Source: Candidatus Melainabacteria bacterium
GTDB lineage: Bacteria > Cyanobacteriota > Vampirovibrionia > Obscuribacterales > Obscuribacteraceae
Length of the DNA: 64,000 nucleotides
Direction: 5' to 3'
Assembly (NCBI GenBank): GCA_003153555.1
Contig: PLZS01000088.1
Span: forward strand, 21,180 to 85,179
The notes below the pieces were generated by a model that was given only the letters and a program-made list of their open reading frames with translations, did not search any database and was not told where the DNA came from. Within the stretch, counting starts at the first letter, position 1. Every line of letters begins with the position of its first letter. Shown one piece after another: positions 34,895 through 43,479 of the stretch. The position numbers and the translations under genes were made by a program.

Positions 34895-35464
34895 ATGGTC
34901 AACAAAATACCTTCCTATGTAATCAGTGCAGGTGGCAAATTCGCGATTTTGTCTAGCAGATGTCATCCCGCCAGCAGTCAGGTCATGGCAGCAGCATCAA
35001 AGGATGCTTTGGAATCATGCGGTGTTGAGACCGACGACATCTATTTAATAGATTGTCCATCTGATTCTTTATTGACTGGTATGAGCAGAGAGATCGCAAA
35101 GAGCGGATCGTTCGCTGCAGTCATAAGTCTGGCTGTTTTAGGCAATGACAGCGAGTATGCCGAATCAATCCGAATCGGAATGACTACAAGCGATTTCAGC
35201 GTTCCAGTGATACCAGCCGTGATGCCAGAGAGATGCGGCGAATCCGCTATTGCTCTAGCAGCTCAAAAAGCGGCACGTTCTGCAATCGAATTAGTCAATT
35301 TTTCAAGCATGCTCTCAGAATTTAGCGTTGCTCAAAATTTTGCAGATCTCGAAGACGAGGTTGAAGAAGTGCCAACAGCGGCAAAGCCAAGAGCTACGCG
35401 TGCACGAAGAACGACTGCTGCAGCCACTACAAACGGTCGTCGAACGAAGAGGAAAACACGGTAA
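34895..35464 (+). CDS. Lumazine-synthase-like protein with degenerate active site and basic tail
   Basis: About 189 aa from ATG 34895 (GAGGAG upstream); the track's TTG 34817 is unlikely. Residues ~15-145 align by eye with riboflavin-pathway lumazine synthase (RibH). GKFAILSSRCH corresponds to the KIGIVVxRFN strand, KDALESCGVETDDIYLI to the DALxxxGVxxxDIxVxxV region and KSGSFAAVISLAVLG to KYDAIIxLGxVI, then VPVIPAVM to GVPVIFGVLT. The catalytic motifs are gone: the GAFEIP position reads CPSDSLL, and the RGxTxHxD loop reads GNDSEYAE, lacking the catalytic His. Residues 160-189 (PTAAKPRATRARRTTAAATT then NGRRTKRKTR) have 11 basic and no acidic residues. The stop overlaps the exonuclease III start (TAATG). 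Non-enzymatic function inferred. Confidence 0.7.
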   Translation: MVNKIPSYVISAGGKFAILSSRCHPASSQVMAAASKDALESCGVETDDIYLIDCPSDSLLTGMSREIAKSGSFAAVISLAVLGNDSEYAESIRIGMTTSDFSVPVIPAVMPERCGESAIALAAQKAARSAIELVNFSSMLSEFSVAQNFADLEDEVEEVPTAAKPRATRARRTTAAATTNGRRTKRKTR

Positions 35465-36231
35465 TGATCATAGCGACGTGGAATGTCAACTCCATTTCGG
35501 TCCGTTTGCCACAATTAATTGATTGGCTACAGACGCATAAACCAAATGTGGTGTGCTTGCAAGAGACAAAAACAGTAGATGATAAATTCCCTTTCGAAAA
35601 ATTGTCTGAGGTTGGCTACAACTGCGAGTTCTTCGGGGAACGGTCGTACAACGGCGTAGCCATCCTTTCTGATCGTCCGATCATGAACGTTCGCAAAGGA
35701 TTCATCGATGGTGATGAGCAGAGCCAAAAAAGACTGATTGAGGCCGAAATAGATTCAGTGCACATCATTAATGTGTACATCCCAAACGGGTCTGCTGTAG
35801 GTTCTAGCAAATACGAGTTCAAACTCGATTGGCTGCAAAGACTTCATCATCACATTGCACACAATCACGATATGAACAAGCAACTTGTGCTATGCGGAGA
35901 TTTCAATATTGCCACAGAGGACATTGATTGCTACAACGCAGAGTTGGTTAAAGGCACCATCATGGTCAGTGATGCTGAACGGTCGTCGCTGGATCAGGTC
36001 AAGGCACTTGGTTTTGTAGATACATTCAGAATGCACAATAAGGAAGCCGGGCAATTTTCATGGTGGGATTACAGAATGGGCTGTTTTCGACGCAACATGG
36101 GTTTTCGTATCGACCACATTTGGGCCAGCGAATCACTCGCTTCTCAATGCGAGAGCGTATTCATTGACAAAGCGCCTCGCAAAATGGAACGACCTTCTGA
36201 TCATGCTCCTGTCGTTGCTAAATTCAACTGA
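35464..36231 (+). CDS. xth: Exodeoxyribonuclease III
   Basis: 255 aa AP endonuclease and 3'-5' exonuclease of base-excision repair. Motifs: ATWNVNSISVRL, CLQETKT (metal-binding Glu), GVAILSDRP, LCGDFNIA (catalytic Asp/Asn), FSWWDYRMGCFRRNMGFRIDHIWAS and SDHAPVVA (catalytic Asp-His). Full length. Its ATG overlaps the TAA of the lumazine-synthase-like gene, so the two are translationally coupled. A terminator follows 50 bp downstream. Confidence 0.95.
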   Translation: MIIATWNVNSISVRLPQLIDWLQTHKPNVVCLQETKTVDDKFPFEKLSEVGYNCEFFGERSYNGVAILSDRPIMNVRKGFIDGDEQSQKRLIEAEIDSVHIINVYIPNGSAVGSSKYEFKLDWLQRLHHHIAHNHDMNKQLVLCGDFNIATEDIDCYNAELVKGTIMVSDAERSSLDQVKALGFVDTFRMHNKEAGQFSWWDYRMGCFRRNMGFRIDHIWASESLASQCESVFIDKAPRKMERPSDHAPVVAKFN

Positions 36232-36280
36232 CGCCCTTGTGACGCTACGTGCCGGTACTTATCGCAGAACGAATAAAAAA

Positions 36281-36314
36281 GCGAGAGATGTGGAATCATC
36301 CCTCGCTCGATTTT
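36281..36314 (+). terminator. Rho-independent terminator after xth
   Basis: GCGAG-a-GATG-tggaat-CATC-c-CTCGC followed by tcgATTTT. It closes the lumazine-synthase-like / xth operon. Confidence 0.75.
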
Positions 36315-36371
36315 AAGGAGCCTTAGAGCGCTTGCTATTGTGTCTGGGCTGGTTGGTCACTCTACGGCGAA

Positions 36372-38309
36372 TTACGCGCCGACCTTTGACTTTTCTTTCG
36401 TTTCAGCCTTCTTTGTATAAGGGAAGATGATTTCATCCTTATAGATAGATTCCAATGAAGGAATTCCACCGGCAACGATCATATCTGCGAGTTTTCCGCA
36501 AGCGCGAAAATATTGATCAGATGGACGTTCGCCGGTTAACTTGCGTGTCAGATCTTGGCACAGGATATCGGTTGAAGCGATAGTCACTTCATCGCCTTGT
36601 TGGTGCGCCCACAAAGATGTCACCAAAATAATTATCGTGTCTTGGACACGTTGGGACATTTCAGCGATGCGGCACTGACGGTCAGCGAGTTTGAGTTGAT
36701 GCTTTACCATGGCTTCGCTCAATTCGATCGGACTGGCGTTCAACATTTCCATAGCAAAATCTACATGCGCTTGCAAGAGCGGATTCATATTCGGCACTTG
36801 ATGATTGTCCGCGCCAGTGAACATCTTACCGAGCCGCCAAGTCGCATACGGAATTATCTCGTTGCGAAGTGCCCAGGCGTGTGCTGGATTAGCGGGATTG
36901 AAATTGCGAATGTTTTCTCGCTGCAAAGCCTTACCAACAGGTTCAAAGTATTTCTGTCCATGATGTTTTGCGAGCGATTTGAAAAACGCCATGCCAAGCA
37001 TTTCCCCTTCGCCCTCATAAATACATGGTGCCAGAAAATCGTGCACGTTATCCCCGAACAAATGACCATAGACAAATGAACGACCACCGTGCGTTTTCAT
37101 GAAGAGTTCAATGGCCACTTCTTTTTCTGCTTCGCTGCCAAAAATCTTGGCAATCACGCATTCCAGTTCGCCTCGATAGCCCTGATCAAGCAACCACGAA
37201 CCCCACTGATAGAGGGCATTTGCTCCGCAAATTAAGGCAGCGCACCTGGCAATTCTTCTTTTAATGAGTTCTCTAGTTTCAATCGCGTTACCATACGTTT
37301 CTCTAAAATTCGCCCACGGCAACATATTCGCAAGCATTACTTTCATCACACCTGCGGCATTCGCACACAATGCCAAGCGACCTAAGTTCAAGCCATGATA
37401 GGCGACGGTCAATCCATCACCAATTGGTGGCACCAGAAGATTTTCTTTGGGAACAAGAAAGTCTTTGAACTTCAAACCGTTGTTGTAAGCATGTTTGAGA
37501 GCGTAAATGCCATAGTGGACAATTTGGAAATTTTCATTTTCCGCTTTTGGAAGGTCTGCAATCAACGCTGCTGGTTTTCCATCTATCAAACAAACGATGC
37601 CGACCGTCCTTCCTGGAATCGCGTTGGTGATGAATACCTTTTCGCCGTTAATGACATAATTGTCGCCTTTCAAAACTGCTGTGGTTCTCAAAGCGGTCAA
37701 GTCGGAACCGGCCCACGGTTCTGTTAGTGCAAATGCAGAGAGTGTTTCGCCAGAGGCGAGCAGAGGCAAAAAGCGTTTCTTTTGCTCTTCTGTGCCAAAA
37801 GATGCAACGGGATCGACTGCTCCAATGCAGCCGTGCACTGAAGCCAGCCCAGCACTTGTCGGGTCTATCGTTGCCACTTCGGAAAGGAAAGTCATAAACT
37901 GCCGAATTGTTGCACCCTGTCCACCATATTTTTTCGGAATCAGCATGCCCCAATAGCCTGCCTCAGCCAGTTCTTGAAGGATTTGATCGGAGACTTTTCC
38001 CTTCGCATCCCAAACCGTGTTGGCCTTTTGATGCTTCTGCAAAACCTCAAGGCATTTTTTCATCGAAGGGATCGAAACGTCGGCAGCTGCTGACTTGGGC
38101 GTCGTAAAAAGGTTAATCGGTACGCTATCATCCCAAATAGCCCTGTGGATGGGACTGTTGACAGTTTTGTACTCCTCAGCGAACATCGATTCGACCTGAT
38201 CATCAGCGCGGTCCACCGCGCCTGTTTTGGTCGCTTCTTCTTCGGTCTTACCGCCCAACCGCAGCGCGGTTTCGGCGAAGCTGACGTCTTTGTTTGGGTC
38301 CGTTGTCAT
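36372..38309 (-). CDS. Acyl-CoA dehydrogenase with extended C-terminus
   Basis: 645 aa FAD enzyme introducing the first double bond in fatty acyl-CoA beta-oxidation. After an ~80-residue N-terminal extension, the N domain includes GYWGMLIPKKYGGQGAT. The middle domain has FALTEPWAGSDLTALRTTA and GEKVFITNA, and the C domain has GRLALCANAAGVMK and IYEGEGEMLGMAFF (catalytic Glu region). About 180 further residues follow, as in FadE/VLCAD-sized members. AAAGG precedes ATG 38309. It stands alone; no thiolase or hydratase is adjacent. Long-chain preference is inferred from size only. Confidence 0.9.
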   Translation of the reverse strand: MTTDPNKDVSFAETALRLGGKTEEEATKTGAVDRADDQVESMFAEEYKTVNSPIHRAIWDDSVPINLFTTPKSAAADVSIPSMKKCLEVLQKHQKANTVWDAKGKVSDQILQELAEAGYWGMLIPKKYGGQGATIRQFMTFLSEVATIDPTSAGLASVHGCIGAVDPVASFGTEEQKKRFLPLLASGETLSAFALTEPWAGSDLTALRTTAVLKGDNYVINGEKVFITNAIPGRTVGIVCLIDGKPAALIADLPKAENENFQIVHYGIYALKHAYNNGLKFKDFLVPKENLLVPPIGDGLTVAYHGLNLGRLALCANAAGVMKVMLANMLPWANFRETYGNAIETRELIKRRIARCAALICGANALYQWGSWLLDQGYRGELECVIAKIFGSEAEKEVAIELFMKTHGGRSFVYGHLFGDNVHDFLAPCIYEGEGEMLGMAFFKSLAKHHGQKYFEPVGKALQRENIRNFNPANPAHAWALRNEIIPYATWRLGKMFTGADNHQVPNMNPLLQAHVDFAMEMLNASPIELSEAMVKHQLKLADRQCRIAEMSQRVQDTIIILVTSLWAHQQGDEVTIASTDILCQDLTRKLTGERPSDQYFRACGKLADMIVAGGIPSLESIYKDEIIFPYTKKAETKEKSKVGA

Positions 38310-38610
38310 ATTGATTGCCTTTATATGAGCCGATCATATTGATCATAGCCCATCCTGACGGGGGTCGCCGCTCAGCTCGGAGAACCAAGCCAGCAAAGAT
38401 CATAGCGGCATTTAAGAGAAACTTTTGCCGCGCTGCGCAACTTGCACTCTTTTAAAGGCAACCTCGGTGCGAAAATGTGGGAATCGAAATGAAGCTCGGA
38501 TCACAAGACCCGTCTTGATACGTGTAGTGGGCGGCATTGACAATCGCCCTTCAGCAATCCCATTACCAGGCTCAGACTTGGTGCCGGCAAGGATGCCGGC
38601 GCTCCCAGGC
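38310..38610. other. Intergenic region ending in dispersed repeat
   Basis: About 300 bp between rnd (its 3' end) and the acyl-CoA dehydrogenase start. There is no gene. A 29-bp dispersed repeat occupies 38583-38611 (listed separately). The promoter for the acyl-CoA dehydrogenase should lie near 38320-38400 on the minus strand but was not resolved. Confidence 0.5.
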
Positions 38611-38611
38611 T
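38583..38611. repeat. Dispersed repeat GCCGGCAAGGATGCCGGCGCTCCCAGGCT
   Basis: Exact 29-bp match to 23977-24005. Its last base is the first base of the rnd stop codon complement, so the repeat abuts the 3' end of rnd. Confidence 0.85.
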
Positions 38612-39783
38612 TAAATGCCTAGCTGTATCGGTGGATCGGCGTTATTGTCAATTGCCACCGTAAATGGTGCACCGTCCAGCAACTTGATTAGCTTTTCTCC
38701 AGCCATATCACGACGCCATCCCTGCAGCAATGGTAAGGGAGAAGTTGTTAGTGCATCTTCTCGGTGGGCTCGAACCAGCGCCTGTAAATCATCGCGAGTG
38801 CAAACAAGCTCGGTGGCTATGTCAGCGTTGTAGGCTATTACCTTGAGGATCGCAAACATATAATCCGCTAACAATACTTCTCGCTTTGGAGGGATGCGAG
38901 AACTTGGCCAAGAAGGCAGTTCTGCTTCTGGTATTAGCATTCCTTTTTCAACGGCCTTCAACATCAAATTGCCGAAGGTTCTAATTTGATCAGGACGAAT
39001 ACCGCGAATTCTTTGAATATCCGAGATGTTCTGCGGAGGGCGACGGCTAATTTCTACTAGCGAATTGTCAGCCAAAATCGATTTCGCCGGCTTGTTCGTG
39101 CGCACCGCTTCTTTGTTTCTCCAATCAGACAATGATTGAAGAACAGCTAATCCACGACGATTGAGACCGCTCGCACCCTTAATGCGTAAATAATCGTTAC
39201 TGCGATCGCGCTGATATTTCTCAGCTAGAACGTAGCGTTTGCATTCCTCTTCGGCCCAGGACAATCTTCCCTGCTCTTTCAATATGACGCAAAGTTTGTC
39301 ATACATCGGCAACAGATGACAAACATCCTCTAGTGCATACTCAATTTGCGAATGCGTCAACGGTCTGCCGAGCCAATCCGTAAAGCTTTCGGTTTTAGCA
39401 ATGGTGACACCGAGCAGTTGACTAAGCAATTTTCCATAACCAATTGGATAGCCGAAGCCACCAAAACCAGCGCCGATTTGAGTGTCAAAAATGTTTTGGG
39501 GCACCAATCCGGACAATCCATAGACCAGATCCAAATCCTGATTGGCGGCGTGAAGAACGACGAGAACGTGAGGATTACAAATGCGTTCCCAGAGCATCGT
39601 CAAATCAGGCAAAGCCAGGGGATCGACAATGTGCGCGGCATGATCGGTTGCAACTTGCACAAGACAAAGAACCGGTTCGAACGTGCGCTCGGGGATAAAT
39701 TCCAAATCCATCGCGCATCGACCGCTGCTATCGATTTCTTCGCATAGCTTTCTCAATTCAGATTGGTCAGTAATGATGGACAT
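38611..39783 (-). CDS. rnd: Ribonuclease D
   Basis: 390 aa 3'-5' exoribonuclease involved in tRNA 3'-end processing. DEDD residues are in CAMDLEFIPE (Asp, Glu), LHAANQDLDLVYG (Asp) and YALEDVCHLLPMY (Tyr/Asp). An HRDC domain (about 205-285: GLAVLQSLSDWRNKEAVRTN... IQRIRGI) follows, with a further C-terminal helical region. It begins 3 bp after the stop of the inositol-phosphatase-family gene and is the last gene of that operon. Confidence 0.93.
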   Translation of the reverse strand: MSIITDQSELRKLCEEIDSSGRCAMDLEFIPERTFEPVLCLVQVATDHAAHIVDPLALPDLTMLWERICNPHVLVVLHAANQDLDLVYGLSGLVPQNIFDTQIGAGFGGFGYPIGYGKLLSQLLGVTIAKTESFTDWLGRPLTHSQIEYALEDVCHLLPMYDKLCVILKEQGRLSWAEEECKRYVLAEKYQRDRSNDYLRIKGASGLNRRGLAVLQSLSDWRNKEAVRTNKPAKSILADNSLVEISRRPPQNISDIQRIRGIRPDQIRTFGNLMLKAVEKGMLIPEAELPSWPSSRIPPKREVLLADYMFAILKVIAYNADIATELVCTRDDLQALVRAHREDALTTSPLPLLQGWRRDMAGEKLIKLLDGAPFTVAIDNNADPPIQLGI

Positions 39784-39786
39784 GTT

Positions 39787-40638
39787 TTAGAGGGCGCCTT
39801 GGGCCGGTAGTCTTAAATATTTCCGTGACCATTTGAGTGATCCTGGTCTGCCCATAACAACTGATGTGGCATGTTTTATCGTATCGGCAGGGAAAGCAAG
39901 ATGGTCACAATCCAACGAACCGACGTCCAAATTGTTACCAAGAGCGATCGCGGCTGGACCGGCTGTATCCCAGGTTTTCAACTTGCCTGATAGATGAACG
40001 AAAATGTCAGCGCTATCTTCCAAAACCTTGGCTACTTTCAAACCAATACTGCCGCCTTTAACGAGCACCACTTTCGGATGTTCTTTAACCCATGGATGAG
40101 ATGTTCGATCGCGATAGCCCATAATCACTCGCGCTGGTGCTTCCTGATCAAGCTGGGGTAGCGGCTTGAACCTAACAGCGTCTGAGTTTAATTGTTTTTT
40201 CCAGGCACCATATCCAGGGCCACCATAATAAATCGTCATGTTGGCAGGGGCAAATACCCAGCCAAAGATCGGCTTCAGATCAACAACCAATCCGATCATT
40301 ACGGACCACTGTCCATCATTCTTTATGTAATTGTCGGTGCCATCGATCGGGTCGACGAGCCAGACACGTGAAGCGCCTTTGCTGGAGGAATGCACGTCAT
40401 CTTCTTCCGATACGATCGTGTCATCTGGAAAGCGATTGGTCAGAACTCGCACGATTAATCGAGAAAGTTCGAAATCAGCGGCAGTAACGCGATCTTGAGG
40501 ACCCGTTTTTTCCTGGATTTCTACTCCTTCTCTCATGCTGGCTGCGAGAATTCCGGCTTCCTGTGCAAGTTCGCAAACGAACACAATGTCGTCTTGCGAT
40601 AATCCATCAACCTCTGTCACTGCTGGTACCAATTTCAC
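39787..40638 (-). CDS. Inositol monophosphatase / CysQ-family phosphatase
   Basis: 283 aa Li-sensitive-type metal phosphatase. Motifs: QDRVTAADFELSR, IVSEEDD (metal-binding acidic pair), WLVDPIDGTDNYI (signature) and TWDTAGPAAIALG (C-terminal Asp). It could act on 3'-phosphoadenosine 5'-phosphate (CysQ-like), inositol phosphates or fructose bisphosphate. The start is GTG 40638, 12 bp after the ybjN-like gene, and it is followed 3 bp later by rnd. Linkage to RNase D hints at pAp removal, since pAp inhibits some exoribonucleases; this is inference. Confidence 0.88.
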   Translation of the reverse strand: MKLVPAVTEVDGLSQDDIVFVCELAQEAGILAASMREGVEIQEKTGPQDRVTAADFELSRLIVRVLTNRFPDDTIVSEEDDVHSSSKGASRVWLVDPIDGTDNYIKNDGQWSVMIGLVVDLKPIFGWVFAPANMTIYYGGPGYGAWKKQLNSDAVRFKPLPQLDQEAPARVIMGYRDRTSHPWVKEHPKVVLVKGGSIGLKVAKVLEDSADIFVHLSGKLKTWDTAGPAAIALGNNLDVGSLDCDHLAFPADTIKHATSVVMGRPGSLKWSRKYLRLPAQGAL

Positions 40639-40650
40639 TATGTATTATGT

Positions 40651-41145
40651 CTAACGTGCCTGAGATGCTCTTTGATTTGGATCAGCATCTTCCGAATACA
40701 TTCGTGCATGAAATTCGTCTGCCAGTTTATTATCCAAAAGGTCGGCAACGTATGCCGCGTTCCATACTAACTCTTCCAGCTCTGTTTGCATGAGTCCCAC
40801 AGTTGGTCGTTGAGAGACCACCAAAACGATGTCTCCGTGAGTCGCGAGAGCACAGCTGGTCAGGTTGGTGTTTATGTCTAGCAACCGATGAAAGAAAGCC
40901 TCTTTATTGTGTTCGGGCACGAACACCAGCGGACTCGTTATTCTCAAGACCGCCCCATTGGGAGCGTCCTGAACAAAAATATAAATCTTGGCGCTTCCCT
41001 CGGTCAACCACCAACCGTACCCGTCAGAACCGGTTAACTGATGATCATGGGCATCCAGACCGCGGTGCTGGTAATAAGTTTCAACCATGGCGACTGCTTC
41101 ATCCGCTAGCCCTCTACTGACTTTTTGCGTACCGAACAGACCCAT
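40651..41145 (-). CDS. YbjN-domain protein
   Basis: About 164 aa from ATG 41145 (GGA 7 nt upstream; the track uses TTG 41151). It has the alpha/beta YbjN fold related to type III secretion chaperones: YYQHRGLDAHDHQLTG early, AVLRITSPLVFVP and LTSCALATHGDIVLVVSQRP in the core, and helix LQTELEELVWNAAYVADLLDN-like at the end. Cytoplasmic, exact role unknown. First gene of an apparent three-gene operon with the phosphatase and rnd. Confidence 0.8.
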   Translation of the reverse strand: MGLFGTQKVSRGLADEAVAMVETYYQHRGLDAHDHQLTGSDGYGWWLTEGSAKIYIFVQDAPNGAVLRITSPLVFVPEHNKEAFFHRLLDINTNLTSCALATHGDIVLVVSQRPTVGLMQTELEELVWNAAYVADLLDNKLADEFHARMYSEDADPNQRASQAR

Positions 41146-41465
41146 GAGCAAATCCTTTTATATGTTAGTCCAGCCAACCATCCAAAGTATACCGGGAACG
41201 TCCGTTTTAACTGCTAGGGCTGTCTAATTTTGGAGATTCTTCCTGATCTTCGTCGGCGGGTACAGCTTGCTGAGCGGCTGTGTACATCTGGACAGGCTGC
41301 GACGTATCGAAAAATTAAGGGTCATTAAGCTTCGCTGTCCGCTTTACGACCTGCCAGGGCTGGCACTACCGGCATTATCGCCTGTGTAATTTTTTTGCAA
41401 CGGAAGATAGTCACCCTCGGTGATAGACAGTTGATGACCATGATAAGATACTCAATCGCAGCTAT
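41146..41465. other. Intergenic region with possible gene remnant
   Basis: 320 bp upstream of the ybjN-like gene and of tRNA-Asn. On the minus strand 41314-41207 there is an open stretch of about 35 codons (DTSQPVQMYTAAQQAVPADE then DQEESPKLDSPSS, stop) with coding-like composition but no adequate start. It looks like the tail of a degraded gene. Nothing else recognised. Confidence 0.3.
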
Positions 41466-41537
41466 TCCCGAGTAGCGCAGCGGTAGCGCAGTTGACTGTT
41501 AATCAATTGGTCGCTGGTTCGAATCCAGCCTCGGGAG
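41466..41537 (+). tRNA. tRNA-Asn (anticodon GTT)
   Basis: 72 nt folding into a complete cloverleaf. The acceptor stem TCCCGAG/CTCGGGA is followed by discriminator G. D arm GCGC..GCGC, anticodon stem GTTGA/TCAAT with loop CTGTTAA (anticodon GTT), and T arm GCTGG-TTCGAAT-CCAGC. The 3' CCA is not encoded and must be added. A terminator lies 14 bp downstream. Confidence 0.96.
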
Positions 41538-41550
41538 TTTATTCATCGAT

Positions 41551-41580
41551 GCGGCCTCTTAAGGGGCCGCATTGTTTTTT
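41551..41580 (+). terminator. Rho-independent terminator after tRNA-Asn
   Basis: GCGGCCtcttaaggGGCCGC followed by ATTGTTTTTT. Confidence 0.85.
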
Positions 41581-41691
41581 GAGATTGTTATTGATTCCTT
41601 TGATAAAACAGTAGTCTCCCGCATATGGAACAACTATTTCTAGCACCAAATAAGGTGCCTAAATTTGAAGAGTGATCTATAAGAGTGAACT

Positions 41692-43479
41692 TCATCGACC
41701 AGCATTCATTCCCGACTTGCTGCTAGTTCGCGAAACATCCTTCGCTACCGTAAACCAGAACTCACTGCCTCCGGCGGCCCGGTTGCGTACGCCGATTTCG
41801 CCATGATGTCCTTCAATAATCAATTTACAGATTGCCAGTCCTAGTCCTGTCCCACCTTCGTTTGTCTGTTTGCTACCAGGGGCGTTCTCAAAGGGAGCGA
41901 AAACAGTTTGTTGAAACTCTTTGGGCACTCCTGGTCCGTCATCCAACACTGCTACTTCAATGTTCTGATCGTGTTCAGTGCAGCGCACTAACACGACTCC
42001 TGAAGGTGGGGAATATCGGATCGCGTTAGCAAGCAAATTGATCAGCATTTGCATCAGTTTTTCCTGATCACCGATGACGAATTGTGATGTGCGCACAGTT
42101 TCAAGAACAATACCTTTGGGCTCCGCAAGCGCCTTCACTTCTCTGAATGCCTCTGAGACAACGTCATCTATAGCGACAGACCCAAGTTCGAACTGCATCT
42201 TGCCGGCATCTAACTTTTCAAAATCCAAAAGGTCATTGATCATTGCGATTAATCGATCAACCGTTTTTTCCGCACCCTGCAGATCGCGTATTACACCTTC
42301 GGAGACCGAACCAAGAGCGCCGCTTTGCACTAAAGCGATAGAGCTGGCAACGGACATGAGCGGAGTGCGCAGGTCGTGACTGATCATGCCGATAAAGTCT
42401 TGTTTCAACCTTTCAACGTTTTTGTGCTCTGTAACATCTCCGACCACGCAGAATAGACTGCCGTCTGACTCTGACCAAAATGTAGACCACGACGTGTCAA
42501 TGATCCGCTCCTCGAGAGTCTTAAGCCTCAACTCAAATTGATTCCCAGTCTCACTCGCGAACGACTTGTTGATCTGCTCGTCAGCAATTGCACAGTCTTC
42601 CGAAATCACTAAATCGATCACCGATTTACCGATCAGTTCACTGGGCTCACAACCAAGTAATCGAAGTGAAAATCGGTTGGCGCGTTCAAAATATCCATTT
42701 CGATCAATAGAGCAAACGAGATCGGCTGCATTATCAATTAAAGCTCGAGCCCGCAGGAGAGCGTCTTCAATCGCCCGATCCATAGCGTGGAAGACTTGAT
42801 CTACTCTTGCCACTTCGTCAGTGCCTAGCAACATCTCGGACAGCGGTTCTCGACGCGAAAAACGTCCAGCATTGTCTGTCATGTGAGCGATTAATTTCCG
42901 CAGTCTCAAAGCGCAGAACGCCGCTACGAGCGCACTAATTATGATACCAAAGAGAGCAAAACAAAGAAGAATCATCTTCATCTCATTTCTTTGCTGAGTT
43001 TTAACTTCCGTTGCAACTTGCAGCTTCTCACTTTCAGTCTGTACAATCATCGACAAAACAGTGATCAATCGCCGTGATATTTCGGCGGTAGCAGACTTTT
43101 GAAAGTAGCGTTTACCCAGCTGAGCCACATTTTTGGCCTCTTGAATGAGAAGCCTGTCAGCTTTTGCATGAACCGGATCGTTGGCAATAAAGTTATGCAG
43201 CTCAGTCACCTCCCGCTCAAAACTGGATCTCGTTTCTTGCACCGATGGAGCGCCAACGACAACGTCTTCATGCTCCAACTGCGAAAGGGCGTAAGCTCCA
43301 AGTCCATCAAAAATGCGCCTGACGATTAAATTGCAGTCGTTAACCACGCCCTCCGAGCGGATACTGCGTTCAAATTCAGCCTGAGCTTGGATGATGAGAA
43401 TCATCAGCATTGCAACCAATAAAAGTTGAAAGGCCAGGGGACAAAAAATAACAAGTAGCCCTTGTGTTGTTAGTTTCAT
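41692..43479 (-). CDS. Membrane sensor histidine kinase with PAS domain (second of a tandem pair)
   Basis: 595 aa. Two N-terminal membrane helices (about 10-30 and 168-190) flank an extracytoplasmic helical sensor. A HAMP-like linker, a PAS domain (about 240-350: LVCSIDRNGYFERANRFSLR) and HisKA with MISHDLRTPL (phosphoacceptor His368) follow. The HATPase has LINLLANAIRYSPP (N box), LDDGPGVP and GTGLGLAICKLI. All catalytic boxes are intact. Its ATG overlaps the stop of the upstream paralogue by 4 nt (ATGA). No response regulator is in the window, so its output partner is unknown. Confidence 0.92.
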   Translation of the reverse strand: MKLTTQGLLVIFCPLAFQLLLVAMLMILIIQAQAEFERSIRSEGVVNDCNLIVRRIFDGLGAYALSQLEHEDVVVGAPSVQETRSSFEREVTELHNFIANDPVHAKADRLLIQEAKNVAQLGKRYFQKSATAEISRRLITVLSMIVQTESEKLQVATEVKTQQRNEMKMILLCFALFGIIISALVAAFCALRLRKLIAHMTDNAGRFSRREPLSEMLLGTDEVARVDQVFHAMDRAIEDALLRARALIDNAADLVCSIDRNGYFERANRFSLRLLGCEPSELIGKSVIDLVISEDCAIADEQINKSFASETGNQFELRLKTLEERIIDTSWSTFWSESDGSLFCVVGDVTEHKNVERLKQDFIGMISHDLRTPLMSVASSIALVQSGALGSVSEGVIRDLQGAEKTVDRLIAMINDLLDFEKLDAGKMQFELGSVAIDDVVSEAFREVKALAEPKGIVLETVRTSQFVIGDQEKLMQMLINLLANAIRYSPPSGVVLVRCTEHDQNIEVAVLDDGPGVPKEFQQTVFAPFENAPGSKQTNEGGTGLGLAICKLIIEGHHGEIGVRNRAAGGSEFWFTVAKDVSRTSSKSGMNAGR

